DNA of 18,712 nt, taken from Chitinophaga pinensis (GTDB lineage Bacteria > Bacteroidota > Bacteroidia > Chitinophagales > Chitinophagaceae). The notes below the pieces were generated by a model that worked only from the letters and a program-made list of their open reading frames with translations, searched no databases and had not been told where the DNA came from. Positions within the stretch are counted from its first letter, which is position 1. Every line of letters begins with the position of its first letter. The stretch spans positions 1 to 18,712 of the forward strand of contig CAMBGO010000019.1 of NCBI GenBank assembly GCA_945866165.1, in the 5' to 3' direction. The position numbers and the translations under genes are program-made. This document shows, piece by piece, positions 1 to 7,810 of the stretch.

Positions 1-103
1 ACAATGGGCAGCTGAAAAATCAAAATTGACTGCTATCAAAAAATCAATTGCAGACTATAACTCGCTGTATAAATCACAGCAGTTGGATGCTATTCAGCTC
101 TAA
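1..103 (+). CDS. C-terminal end of an unidentified protein (5' end outside window)
   Basis: An open frame runs from base 2 to a TAA at 101-103 and encodes about 33 residues ending in QQLDAIQL. The fragment is hydrophilic and lysine-rich (AAEKSKLTAIKKS), with no membrane segment. It is too short to assign to a family. A strong hairpin starts 11 bases after the stop, which is what the end of a real gene would look like. The frame is supported only by its openness up to the window edge and by the hairpin, so confidence is moderate. Confidence 0.55.
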   Translation, partial: QWAAEKSKLTAIKKSIADYNSLYKSQQLDAIQL

Positions 104-114
104 AAAATGTTGTT

Positions 115-153
115 GTTATAAGTTGTAGACAGTGGTCGTCTACAACTTATAAC
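115..153. terminator. Perfect 16-bp inverted repeat, probable bidirectional terminator
   Basis: Arms at 115-130 and 138-153 are exact reverse complements around a 7-base loop (AGTGGTC). The element lies between a plus-strand stop at 103 and a minus-strand stop at 176, so it sits where two converging genes would share a terminator. No T-run directly follows on the plus strand. On the minus strand a T6 stretch (the A-run at 102-107) follows after a few bases. The terminator role is inferred from position and stem strength. Confidence 0.6.
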
Positions 154-175
154 TTTACAACAACTCGTTTAAGAC

Positions 176-577
176 TTATTTAACAACTACTTCCTCAACA
201 AGACGACGAACACTTGTAACCTGAAATTTCTTTTCGTTCTTGTTTTTGAAATCACTGATTACAAAGGTTGTGTTTCCTGCTTCTGAAGGAACCTTAAAGA
301 TTCTTGAAAATTTCTTATCAGAAAAAACTCCTTCAAAAAGAGATTCTCCACGGCTATCCAAAATAGAAACAACAAATTTTTCACCTGATTTATTTTCATA
401 ATTCATTAAAAATGAAAGCTGGTCATCTACGGAACCAATGTAGTTCACTGTAGCCAAATCTTTATTGATTGGTGTGCTTTTTGCACTTACAGTTAATACA
501 GAAGAAATTGTTAAAAAGGACACAAATAAAGTGTTTCTGATTACACTTTTTACTGAGGCAACATTAAACTGTTTCAT
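176..577 (-). CDS. Small secreted hypothetical protein (133 aa)
   Basis: ATG-initiated. A hydrophobic stretch (about residues 14-31) ending in VSAKS is a probable signal peptide, so the product should be periplasmic or exported. The mature part, about 100 residues, reads like a compact beta-sandwich: VNYIGSVDDQLSFLMNYEN, then VVSILDSRGESLFEGVF, then KKFSRIFKVP. I recall this pattern (V-x-Y-x-G-S-x-x-x-x-x-F-x-x-x-Y-x-N followed by SRGExLF) as a recurring secreted protein of Chitinophagaceae, usually annotated hypothetical. No catalytic motif is visible. It stands alone, with a hairpin after its stop and a gene-free region upstream. Confidence 0.8.
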   Translation of the reverse strand: MKQFNVASVKSVIRNTLFVSFLTISSVLTVSAKSTPINKDLATVNYIGSVDDQLSFLMNYENKSGEKFVVSILDSRGESLFEGVFSDKKFSRIFKVPSEAGNTTFVISDFKNKNEKKFQVTSVRRLVEEVVVK

Positions 578-873
578 ATATAGGGTTTTTGATTACACGT
601 TGGCATATGGAAGCATCATTACGTGCAAGCAAATCGTAGGATATCAGTCAAATAGCAAAATGAATGATATACAGATAATATACATTATTAGAAAAGGTAA
701 CCCTAACAGAAATCAGACATCAGACGACAGAACTCAGAAGTCAGAAAATACAATTGTGGTATTAAAAATTATGTTTTATCTTTTATCACACAATTATTTT
801 ATAATTAATTAACATGTGCCCTGTAGTCTGAAGTCTGACTCCTGTCGTCTGATGTCTGATGTCTGACGTCTCA
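578..873. other. Gene-free stretch between two minus-strand genes
   Basis: About 296 bases upstream of the small secreted protein and directly downstream of the serine hydrolase stop. A plus-strand open frame crosses it, but it begins inside the secreted-protein gene, shows no family resemblance and runs through the inverted repeat, so I do not call it. The left part (578-700) is featureless AT-rich DNA that must hold the promoter of the secreted protein, though I find no good TAnnTTTG element. The right part holds the inverted repeat listed separately. Confidence 0.6.
712..860. repeat. Imperfect long inverted repeat built of TCAGAC/GTCTGA units
   Basis: The left arm, 712-745, pairs with the right arm, 827-860. 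By hand alignment 30 of 34 positions match, including 19 consecutive matches at the outer end. Each arm is itself a string of degenerate hexamer-like units (ATCAGAC ATCAGAC GACAG...), and further GTCTGA units continue to base 870, four bases before the serine hydrolase stop codon. The 81-base spacer is AT-rich and has no coding signal. It could act as a terminator-like structure for the serine hydrolase transcript, or be one copy of a dispersed intergenic repeat. The sequence alone does not decide. Confidence 0.75.
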
Positions 874-2022
874 TCACTTCAAAATCCCTAGCGCAGCATC
901 AATATAGGTGACGTTTTCTGGTTGGAAGTGATGTATATGCTTGGTTACTTTTGATTCACCTAATCTTACCACAATGGCATTTTTTTCTGGGATGATATAC
1001 ACGTATTGACCAAATAATCCATTTTGCATTGGAATTTGATACCCACGGTAATTGAATACCCAATATTGATAACCATAATAATCAACAGGATTATTATTTT
1101 CAGTAGGATCTTTTAAATATGATGCAGCTTGAGTAGCTTCATTAATATATTTTTCAGAAACAATTTGTGTTGAGCCCCACTTGCCTTTATTTAAAACCAG
1201 TTGACCAAATCGTGCATAGTCGCGCGCAATGCCATTAAAACAACAAAATGCCTTTTCGTGTTTTTGACTTCCATCAAGTAACCACAAAGCATCAGCTTCA
1301 GCACCCATTGGCTTCATAAATCTTTCCGAAACCAAATTAGAAATATTATCACCAAATACTTTTTCTACAATTAGTCCAAGCACTTGCGTATCACCACTTC
1401 TATATTCCCAATTTACTCCGGGCGCTTCTTTTGCTTCCATCATACTAACCATGAATTCTTCGTCATTACCATAATATCCACTGGCATTCATACTAAAATA
1501 ACCTTTATCAGATTCCTTATAATTGGTTCCTGAACTCATGGTCAAAAGGTCTTTTATTCTCACTTTTTCTAACCCTGCTTCTTTGAAATGAGGAAGATAA
1601 TTTCCAACTGGTTCGTCTAATGATTTTATTTTCCCTTCATCCAATGCAATACCAATCAACAATGAAATAATACTTTTGGCAGCAGAAAATGAGCCACTCA
1701 GTCTTGCAGTGTCATAGTTGTCCCAGTACTTCTCATATAATAATTTACCATCTTGGATCACCAGAAAAGCATGGGTATTATTAGAATCAATAACCTTCAT
1801 TAAACTATCTGGAATGACTGCTGTATTATAAGCACTATCATAATACCAAGGCTGGGGTTTATCTGAACGCGGAACAACACGTGTTGGATGGGTTTTGTAG
1901 TCATGAATAGTATGAACACCCCAAATCGCAAAATTCCTGAGATGAGCATATTTATTTGTGTAAGTCAACCCGACTGTAACCAGTACAAGGGCGAGGATAG
2001 AAAGGAGGATTTTTTTTATCAT
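874..2022 (-). CDS. Membrane-anchored serine hydrolase, beta-lactamase class C fold
   Basis: 382 residues from an ATG. The N-terminus has one hydrophobic helix (about 4-21), likely an uncleaved anchor or signal peptide placing the enzyme in the periplasm. The catalytic domain (about 75-380) has the SxxK motif S113-A-A-K116, which supplies nucleophile and general base. It also has the tyrosine motif Y207-R-S (Y-x-N in AmpC) and a third-motif region NGLFGQY at 334-340, where the usual H/K-x-G is degenerate. This fits the PF00144 family of esterases, D-amino peptidases and 6-aminohexanoate-dimer-hydrolase-like enzymes better than a true beta-lactamase. The substrate cannot be read from sequence. 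It is a single gene, divergent from the pentapeptide gene. Confidence 0.88.
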   Translation of the reverse strand: MIKKILLSILALVLVTVGLTYTNKYAHLRNFAIWGVHTIHDYKTHPTRVVPRSDKPQPWYYDSAYNTAVIPDSLMKVIDSNNTHAFLVIQDGKLLYEKYWDNYDTARLSGSFSAAKSIISLLIGIALDEGKIKSLDEPVGNYLPHFKEAGLEKVRIKDLLTMSSGTNYKESDKGYFSMNASGYYGNDEEFMVSMMEAKEAPGVNWEYRSGDTQVLGLIVEKVFGDNISNLVSERFMKPMGAEADALWLLDGSQKHEKAFCCFNGIARDYARFGQLVLNKGKWGSTQIVSEKYINEATQAASYLKDPTENNNPVDYYGYQYWVFNYRGYQIPMQNGLFGQYVYIIPEKNAIVVRLGESKVTKHIHHFQPENVTYIDAALGILK

Positions 2023-2118
2023 AAAATTGAATTAACAGTTATTGAGAGAAAGGAGCCAGTTGTCTAATTTAAAATATAGAAAAGTAAAAAAATAATGCCC
2101 TATTGAGAAAAGCATATA

Positions 2119-2126
2119 CAAAGATA
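2119..2126 (-). promoter_or_regulatory. Candidate -7 element for the serine hydrolase gene
   Basis: On the minus strand this reads TATCTTTG, a full match to the Bacteroidota TAnnTTTG element, about 97 bases before the serine hydrolase ATG. No TTG lies 17-23 bases upstream, so only half of the bipartite promoter is present. Weak candidate. Confidence 0.25.
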
Positions 2127-2263
2127 TTGTTTTAGATAATTTGAATCTTCTTTAATTAAATTCTCTACATATTAAATTACATATTTAACTTTAGCTTTAG
2201 GTAATTGTTTTAAACTATGTATAAGTAGTAAATAAAATATTAAATTAGTTACACAACAAATCA

Positions 2264-2839
2264 ATGCAAGAGCCATACTTTGAAAATCAGTTATTCGACC
2301 GAATAGATTGTACTCAACAAGAATTAACCAAGGGAGAATATGAAAAATGCAATTTTGATAATTGTAGTTTTTCTGAATGCGACTTAAGTGAATTTAAATT
2401 CATCGATTGCTGCTTTATAAATTGTAACCTAAGTTTAGCAAAAATCAATAAAACCGTATTCCAAGATATTAAATTTAAAGACTGTAAACTGATTGGTCTT
2501 CACTTTGAAAACTGTAATGATTTCTTACTTTCATTTTCTTTTGAAAATTGTCAACTTAATTATTGTTCTTTTTTTAAGACCAAAATCAAAAAAACGATTT
2601 TTAATAACTCAACATTACTTCAAGTTGATTTTTCAGAAACCGATCTTACAGGTGCAATATTTGAAAACTGCAACATGGAGCAATCGGTATTTAATAAAAC
2701 AATTCTCGAAAAAGCTGATTTTCGTACTGCGTATAATTTTTCTATCGACCTCGAGAATAACAGAATGAAAAAAGCAAGGTTTTCAAGTATTGGCATTCAA
2801 GGATTGTTATATAAATATGATATAGAAATCGACTCATAA
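2264..2839 (+). CDS. Cysteine-rich pentapeptide-repeat protein (Qnr/McbG-like fold)
   Basis: 191 residues with no signal peptide, so cytosolic. From about residue 29 to 170 the chain is a right-handed quadrilateral beta-helix in the A(D/N)Lxx register. Central Phe/Leu fall at 31, 36, 41, 46, 51 and 56 and resume further on, for example FENCNMEQSVF and ADFRTAYNF. Twelve cysteines occur; C29, C34, C39, C49 and C54 all sit at the same (i-2) face of the coil. The length is close to the gyrase-protecting MfpA, Qnr and McbG proteins. The closing block, running from the ENNRMKKARFSSIGIQGLL segment to the C-terminus, is the standard end of this cytosolic Bacteroidota group as I recall it. Gyrase protection is only a possibility; many such proteins have no known role. 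It is transcribed alone. Confidence 0.88.
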   Translation: MQEPYFENQLFDRIDCTQQELTKGEYEKCNFDNCSFSECDLSEFKFIDCCFINCNLSLAKINKTVFQDIKFKDCKLIGLHFENCNDFLLSFSFENCQLNYCSFFKTKIKKTIFNNSTLLQVDFSETDLTGAIFENCNMEQSVFNKTILEKADFRTAYNFSIDLENNRMKKARFSSIGIQGLLYKYDIEIDS

Positions 2840-2981
2840 ACCCTAGTATACAATTACTCACGGAGAAGAAATTCGTAGTCAATAAATATTAATTTATTTC
2901 CCACTTAAAGAATTAAAATAAAATCTTTATCGCATAAATTTTTGTAAAAATTATTTCTCAATAAACAAACTTCACAATCAA

Positions 2982-4271
2982 CTATCCAAACGGTTGTTCA
3001 ATTGAAATACTTTGCTTGGAAAAAAAGTGTGGACCATCTTCTGCAACATATAAACAGTCTTCGAGACGAATACCGAATTCTCCTGGTATTGAAATTGTTG
3101 GCTCATCACTGAAACACAATCCTGAAACAATTTTTGTTTTATTCCCCCTTACAAAATTTGTCCACTCATGACCCTCTAATCCAATACCGTGTCCTGTTCT
3201 ATGCGGCAATCCAGGCAGCTTATAATTTTTTGCAAACCCGGCTGATTCAATAACTGCCCTTGCAGCTGCATCGACAGATTCACATGTTGCACCAATCTTG
3301 ATTGCTGCAAATGCAGCATCCTGTGCTTCCTTTTCTTTATTCCACACATTAATCTGACGCTGAGTTGGTTTACCTGCAACAACTGTCCTTGATATATCAG
3401 AAGCATATCCTTCAACACTGGTACCGCCATCAACCAACACAATATCGCCTTCTTGTATAGTTTGTGGTACAATGCTTCCATGTGGCAACGCAGAATATTT
3501 TCCTACGATAACCATCGCACCACCACTGTAACCCAATTGCCTAAATGCCGCAGAAATATTGTTAGACAATTCTAATTGTGACATTCCCGGCCTGATAGTT
3601 TTAAATGCCGCTTTATATGCTTCTATTGTTACGTCACTCGATTTTTGCATTAAAGCAATTTCTGCTTTCGACTTATACATCCTGCAACCCGCAGTTATTG
3701 GAGTGGCATCAACAATTTCAAATCCACTTGCCACTTTCTTTACACCATCGGCAATGAAAAAACGTACACGCTCTTCCATTCCAATTCTTCTATATGTTAC
3801 ACCACGGTCTTTTACTATGCCGAGTATCAATTCATAAGGGCTTTCATGTTCTTCCCAGCAACGAACTTCACTACCAAAAATAGGGTTGATTAATTCCATA
3901 GCACGGTCTTCTTCAAACTTCGGACACACATAAGCAATAGCACCTTTTGCAGGAATCACAACACCAAAAGTTCGTTCACTTTGTCCCCAACGCATGCCAG
4001 TAAAATAAAAACAGGAAACAGTGCCTTCAAGAAATATGGCATCAATTTTTTCCTTTGCCATTAATTCCTGTGCCTTAGCAATGCGCTGTTTACGTTCTTC
4101 AACAGAAATTGGAACGATGCCATCTGTCATTGGCTTTAGCTGTTCAATTACACTTGGAATATCATAAACATTTTCAGATTTACGGCTACCAGCAAAAAGA
4201 TTTCCCGAAAGCGACAGCGCACCTGTTCCAAGTGCTGCAATATTTAAAAAATTTCTTCTGTTCTGTTTCAT
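2982..4271 (-). CDS. Exported M24 family metallopeptidase (Xaa-Pro dipeptidase-like)
   Basis: 429 residues. The leader NRRNFLNIAALGTGALSLS is a twin-arginine (Tat) signal, implying folded, metal-loaded export to the periplasm. A creatinase-type N-terminal domain (about 55-190) is followed by the pita-bread catalytic domain. All five metal ligands of M24 are in order: D281 (VLVDGGTS), D292 (SDISRT), H361 (RTGHGIG), E390 (SDEPTIS) and E404 (RLEDC), plus the conserved H264 (LPHGS). It should therefore be an active dimetal aminopeptidase or prolidase cleaving X-Pro or related dipeptides. It lies 40 bases after the M20 gene on the same strand, so both are probably one transcript with M20 first. 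Confidence 0.93.
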   Translation of the reverse strand: MKQNRRNFLNIAALGTGALSLSGNLFAGSRKSENVYDIPSVIEQLKPMTDGIVPISVEERKQRIAKAQELMAKEKIDAIFLEGTVSCFYFTGMRWGQSERTFGVVIPAKGAIAYVCPKFEEDRAMELINPIFGSEVRCWEEHESPYELILGIVKDRGVTYRRIGMEERVRFFIADGVKKVASGFEIVDATPITAGCRMYKSKAEIALMQKSSDVTIEAYKAAFKTIRPGMSQLELSNNISAAFRQLGYSGGAMVIVGKYSALPHGSIVPQTIQEGDIVLVDGGTSVEGYASDISRTVVAGKPTQRQINVWNKEKEAQDAAFAAIKIGATCESVDAAARAVIESAGFAKNYKLPGLPHRTGHGIGLEGHEWTNFVRGNKTKIVSGLCFSDEPTISIPGEFGIRLEDCLYVAEDGPHFFSKQSISIEQPFG

Positions 4272-4311
4272 CTGAATATGTTTAATTAATTCTTATTTAA
4301 AATTGAATACA

Positions 4312-5931
4312 TTACTTTTTAATAACTGTTGGATATTCAATACCCAATTGCTCTAGATAACTTGCATACTTAGTTTCATCGTAATAATATTTTTTCAATT
4401 GATCACGGTACTCACCCATGATTGCTTTATTTAGATGAATTGCAGGAGGATCTTTTTCAGTTATGAACGGCTTATACTTTACATCCTTTGTTTGTACATC
4501 TGTAAAATATGTTTTTGCATCAGTGATCAACTTAGGATTGGTGAAACAATCCAACAAGGTCATCGCAGTTGCCTTTGCACCTGCTAAACTTCCTTTGTGC
4601 GCAATTGGAGTAGCCATTGCAATGGCATCCGCCCAGTGATGACCTTTTGTTCCAGGAATATTTGCTGGGAACCTCAATACAATCGTTGGAAGATTCCAAG
4701 AAATATCTGCAATATCATCTGAACCACCACCCCATGAAAAAGCAACAGGACCTTTCAAGGTATCCTCTGTTAATCTTAATCCATCAATTGGTTTGCCATA
4801 ATTATCTTTTTTAGGAGATTCAACTAACTCTTGAACTGCCCTAGCCATCGCCATATCCTTATCATCCCATTTCGGCATGCCTACTTTTTTTATGTTTGCA
4901 TACATCGCTTCTGCAAGTGGCTTGTTGAAATGACCCGGCCAAGCAGTACCCAGAATCTGATGTGTTACAGTTGTATTACTCATCATTGCAGCACCTTCAG
5001 AAATCCTGATTCCTGATTCATAGTTTATCTTAATATCTTCATATGTTCTTTCACGGAAATAATACCAAACACTTGCCTTAGATGGAACAACATTTGGTTG
5101 ATCACCACCATCCACTACAACATAGTGCGAACGGTTGGTTGGTTTCAAATGCTCACGCTTGTAATTCCATCCCACATTCATCAACTCAACACCATCTAAT
5201 GCACTTTTACCTCTCCATGGAGCACCAGCTGCATGTGCAGCGTCACCATTGAAATCGAAACGCACACTCACCAAACCATTACCACCATTGTCGCCATAAT
5301 CACATGTGAAATCGCCACTCACATGTGTGAAAATACAGGCATCAACATTTTTGAAATATCCATCACGAATATACCATGCCTTCGTTCCAACCAATTCTTC
5401 TGCAACGCCAGGCCAAATAACAAGCGTGCCGGGCATTTTCTCTTTCTCCATCATTTTCTTCATTGCAATGGCTGCATATATAATTACAGATTGTCCTGAA
5501 TTATGACCTTCTCCATGACCTGGCGCACCATCCACAATCGGCGCCCTATAAGCCACACCTGGTTTTTGAGATGCCTTTGGAATACAATCAATATCACTTC
5601 CCAACGCAATCACCGGTGAACCCGAACCCCACTTGGCCATCCATGCAGTTGGCACACCAGATATTCCCTTTTCAACCGTAAATCCATTTTCAGATAACAC
5701 CTTGGTTAGAAATGCTGATGACTCCGTTTCTTGGAAGCCAAGTTCAGAGAAACTAAATATTTTATCTACCATCACTTGAATGTCTTTTGCATGCACTCCA
5801 ACATCAGTCAATAATTGCTGCTTCATGGATGCAACTTCTTTTTCAGTATATTTTTTTTGTGCTGAAACATAAAGAGATGATAATAAAATCAATACCATCA
5901 AAATAACGCGTTCAATGGAATATTTTTTCAT
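4312..5931 (-). CDS. Secreted M20 family amidohydrolase, AbgB-like
   Basis: 539 residues; a signal peptide (about 1-24, ending YVSAQ) indicates periplasmic export, unlike cytosolic E. coli AbgB. The catalytic domain carries GSDIDCIP (111-118), PGHGEGHNSG (137-146), the general-base pair E178-E179 in WPGVAEELVG, H203 in FTHVSGD, and the late ligand in KGHHWADAIA (H431/H432). The dimerisation lid starts near HAAGAPWRGKSALDG (233-247). AbgB enzymes cleave p-aminobenzoyl-glutamate and related N-acyl amino acids, and this one probably hydrolyses an N-acyl or peptide amide. The usual GHGCGHN cysteine is a glutamate here (E141). It is the first gene of the pair with the M24 peptidase and is divergent from the deacylase gene. 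Confidence 0.9.
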   Translation of the reverse strand: MKKYSIERVILMVLILLSSLYVSAQKKYTEKEVASMKQQLLTDVGVHAKDIQVMVDKIFSFSELGFQETESSAFLTKVLSENGFTVEKGISGVPTAWMAKWGSGSPVIALGSDIDCIPKASQKPGVAYRAPIVDGAPGHGEGHNSGQSVIIYAAIAMKKMMEKEKMPGTLVIWPGVAEELVGTKAWYIRDGYFKNVDACIFTHVSGDFTCDYGDNGGNGLVSVRFDFNGDAAHAAGAPWRGKSALDGVELMNVGWNYKREHLKPTNRSHYVVVDGGDQPNVVPSKASVWYYFRERTYEDIKINYESGIRISEGAAMMSNTTVTHQILGTAWPGHFNKPLAEAMYANIKKVGMPKWDDKDMAMARAVQELVESPKKDNYGKPIDGLRLTEDTLKGPVAFSWGGGSDDIADISWNLPTIVLRFPANIPGTKGHHWADAIAMATPIAHKGSLAGAKATAMTLLDCFTNPKLITDAKTYFTDVQTKDVKYKPFITEKDPPAIHLNKAIMGEYRDQLKKYYYDETKYASYLEQLGIEYPTVIKK

Positions 5932-6014
5932 GTCGTAAATTTTGGATTAAGGTACGAAAAGAGCAATAAGTTGGAGCAGAATTTCAAGCACAAATAAAAA
6001 TTTGACAAGAATAA

Positions 6015-6047
6015 TTTGATCAGCGTCAGTATAAACGATGATTTTTG
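6015..6047 (+). promoter_or_regulatory. Candidate promoter of the deacylase lipoprotein gene
   Basis: TTTG at 6015-6018 is followed after 21 bases by GATTTTTG at 6040-6047, seven of eight positions of the Bacteroidota TAnnTTTG element, at a permitted spacing. Transcription would begin near 6053, about 20 bases before the ATG at 6076. That would put the upstream in-frame TTG at 6016 outside the message. Assigned by eye only. Confidence 0.35.
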
Positions 6048-6075
6048 TAAATTACTGTTATCAAAAGTCAACATC

Positions 6076-7749
6076 ATGAAACAACTGCTTGCCATTACGA
6101 TTATTTCTGTAATTATAAGTTCGTGTAATCAACCTTCTTATGATACCATCATTCGAAATGGAATGGTATATGATGGGAATGGCGGTGAACCATTTAAGGG
6201 AGATATTGGTATCAATAGTGACACCATTGCTTTTGTAGGTGACCTATCAAAAGAAAAAGGAAGAAATGAAATTGACGCAAATGGCATGGCAGTTTCACCA
6301 GGTTTCATCAACATGCTCAGCTGGTCACCAGTAACGTTGTTGGAAGACGGAAATTCACAAGGCGATATTCGCCAAGGTGTTACACTTGAGGTGTTTGGAG
6401 AGGGAGAAAGTATGGGACCATTGAATCCCAAAATGAAAGAGGATATGCAAGGAGATCAACCCCTATTTAAATTTAATGTTGATTGGAATACATTAGGAGA
6501 ATACATGCACTCATTGGGAAAAAGAGGCATCAGTTGCAATGTTGCATCGTATGTAGGAGCAACAACAATTAGAACAAATATTATTGGAGAAGATAACAGA
6601 GATCCTACTGCAGCAGAAATGGATAGTATGAAAGCACTCGTAAAACAAGCAATGGAAGAAGGTGCTCTGGGAGTAGGAACTTCATTGATTTATCCTCCTG
6701 CATTTTTCGCCAAAACTGCTGAATTGATTGAACTATGCAAAGCTGCTGCACCATATGGCGGTGGATACATTTCACACATGCGTAGTGAAGGAAACAAAAT
6801 ACATGAAGCAGTAGAAGAACTAATCACTATTGCGAAAGAAGCTGGTGTACATGGGGAAATTTATCACCTCAAAGTAGCTGGAGTTGATAATATTAAAAAA
6901 ATGGATAGTGTAATTAGAAGAGTTGAAAGAGCAAGAAATGAAGGTATTGATATTGCTGCAAACATGTATACGTATATAGCAGGTGCAACTGGGATGACAG
7001 CATCCATGCCACCTTCATTACAAGATGGTGGCTTCGGAAAATTATGGGAGCGTCTTCAAAATCCAACCATCAGAAAAGAAATGATTAAGGCAATGAAAAC
7101 AAATGCAGCAGATTGGGAAAACCTTTATTATGGTGCGGGTTCACCTGAAAGGGTTTTGCTACTTGGATTCAGAAAAAATTCACTTTCAAAATTCATTGGA
7201 AAAAACCTGGCAGAAGCTGCTAAGATGATGAACACAACTCCAGAAGATGCTGCAATTGATTTAATTATTCAAGACAGCAGCAGGGTTGATGTAGCATACT
7301 TTATGATGGATGAAGAAAATGTAAAAAAACAAATTGCATTGCCTTGGGTAAGCTTCGGTTCAGATGCAGGTTCAATGGCACCTGAAGGAAATTTTCTTAA
7401 ACAAAGTACCCATCCCCGTGCATACGGAAATTTTGCAAGAGTAATAGGTCATTATGTTCGTGATGAAAAAGTACTTTCACTTCAAAAGGCAATTCAAAAG
7501 CTTTCCAATGTGGCCGCACATAGTCTTAATATCTCAAAAAGAGGTGAGCTAAAAGTTGGAAATTATGCAGATGTACTTGTGTTTGATCCTGCTAAAGTAA
7601 AAGACAATGCAACATTTGAAAAACCACATCAGTATGCAACAGGCATGATAGACGTGCTTGTTAATGGAGTACAAGTGTTGAAAAATGGTGAGCATACCAA
7701 TGCCAAACCAGGAAGATTTGTAAAGGGCGCTGGCGTTAGAAAAATGTAA
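6076..7749 (+). CDS. Lipoprotein of the N-acyl-D-amino-acid deacylase (amidohydrolase) family
   Basis: 557 residues from the ATG at 6076. I chose this over an in-frame TTG 60 bases upstream because it places a lipoprotein leader (hydrophobic, then ISSC with C17) at the N-terminus. The TIM-barrel amidohydrolase body includes the small beta-sandwich (IIRNGMVYDGNG), SHMRSE with H234, EIYHLKVAG with H264, VSFGSDAG with D430, HPRAYG (446-451) and the terminal NYADVLVFDP strand. Two family features are absent. The GFID-x-HxH metal motif reads GFINMLSW (76-83), and the GNCG cysteine is replaced by GEGES (108-112). Typical substrates are N-acyl-D-amino acids, but the altered metal site makes the substrate uncertain. 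It probably works with the divergent M20/M24 pair. Confidence 0.85.
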   Translation: MKQLLAITIISVIISSCNQPSYDTIIRNGMVYDGNGGEPFKGDIGINSDTIAFVGDLSKEKGRNEIDANGMAVSPGFINMLSWSPVTLLEDGNSQGDIRQGVTLEVFGEGESMGPLNPKMKEDMQGDQPLFKFNVDWNTLGEYMHSLGKRGISCNVASYVGATTIRTNIIGEDNRDPTAAEMDSMKALVKQAMEEGALGVGTSLIYPPAFFAKTAELIELCKAAAPYGGGYISHMRSEGNKIHEAVEELITIAKEAGVHGEIYHLKVAGVDNIKKMDSVIRRVERARNEGIDIAANMYTYIAGATGMTASMPPSLQDGGFGKLWERLQNPTIRKEMIKAMKTNAADWENLYYGAGSPERVLLLGFRKNSLSKFIGKNLAEAAKMMNTTPEDAAIDLIIQDSSRVDVAYFMMDEENVKKQIALPWVSFGSDAGSMAPEGNFLKQSTHPRAYGNFARVIGHYVRDEKVLSLQKAIQKLSNVAAHSLNISKRGELKVGNYADVLVFDPAKVKDNATFEKPHQYATGMIDVLVNGVQVLKNGEHTNAKPGRFVKGAGVRKM

Positions 7750-7810
7750 TTATATATGAAAGCTGAGAGATTGTATATAATTTGCACTTTTATTTAATAT
7801 ATATTATCTC

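Noticed and set aside
465..812. 115-residue plus-strand open frame
   Set aside because: It begins antisense to the signal-peptide region of the secreted protein and continues through the inverted repeat. Its composition is not protein-like and no family is recognisable.
712..870. Possible CRISPR array from the repeated TCAGAC units
   Set aside because: Units are contiguous and degenerate, there are no unique spacers of constant length, and the arrangement is an inverted repeat. No cas gene is present.
2881..2952. AT-only palindromes between the convergent pentapeptide and M24 genes as terminators
   Set aside because: Stems contain no GC pairs, and such palindromes are expected by chance in DNA this AT-rich. 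A terminator is likely somewhere here, but I cannot place it.
6016..6075. Upstream TTG start adding 20 residues to the deacylase
   Set aside because: It would bury the lipoprotein leader inside the protein. The ATG at 6076 gives a normal leader with C17 in the lipobox, and the TTG lies in the candidate promoter.
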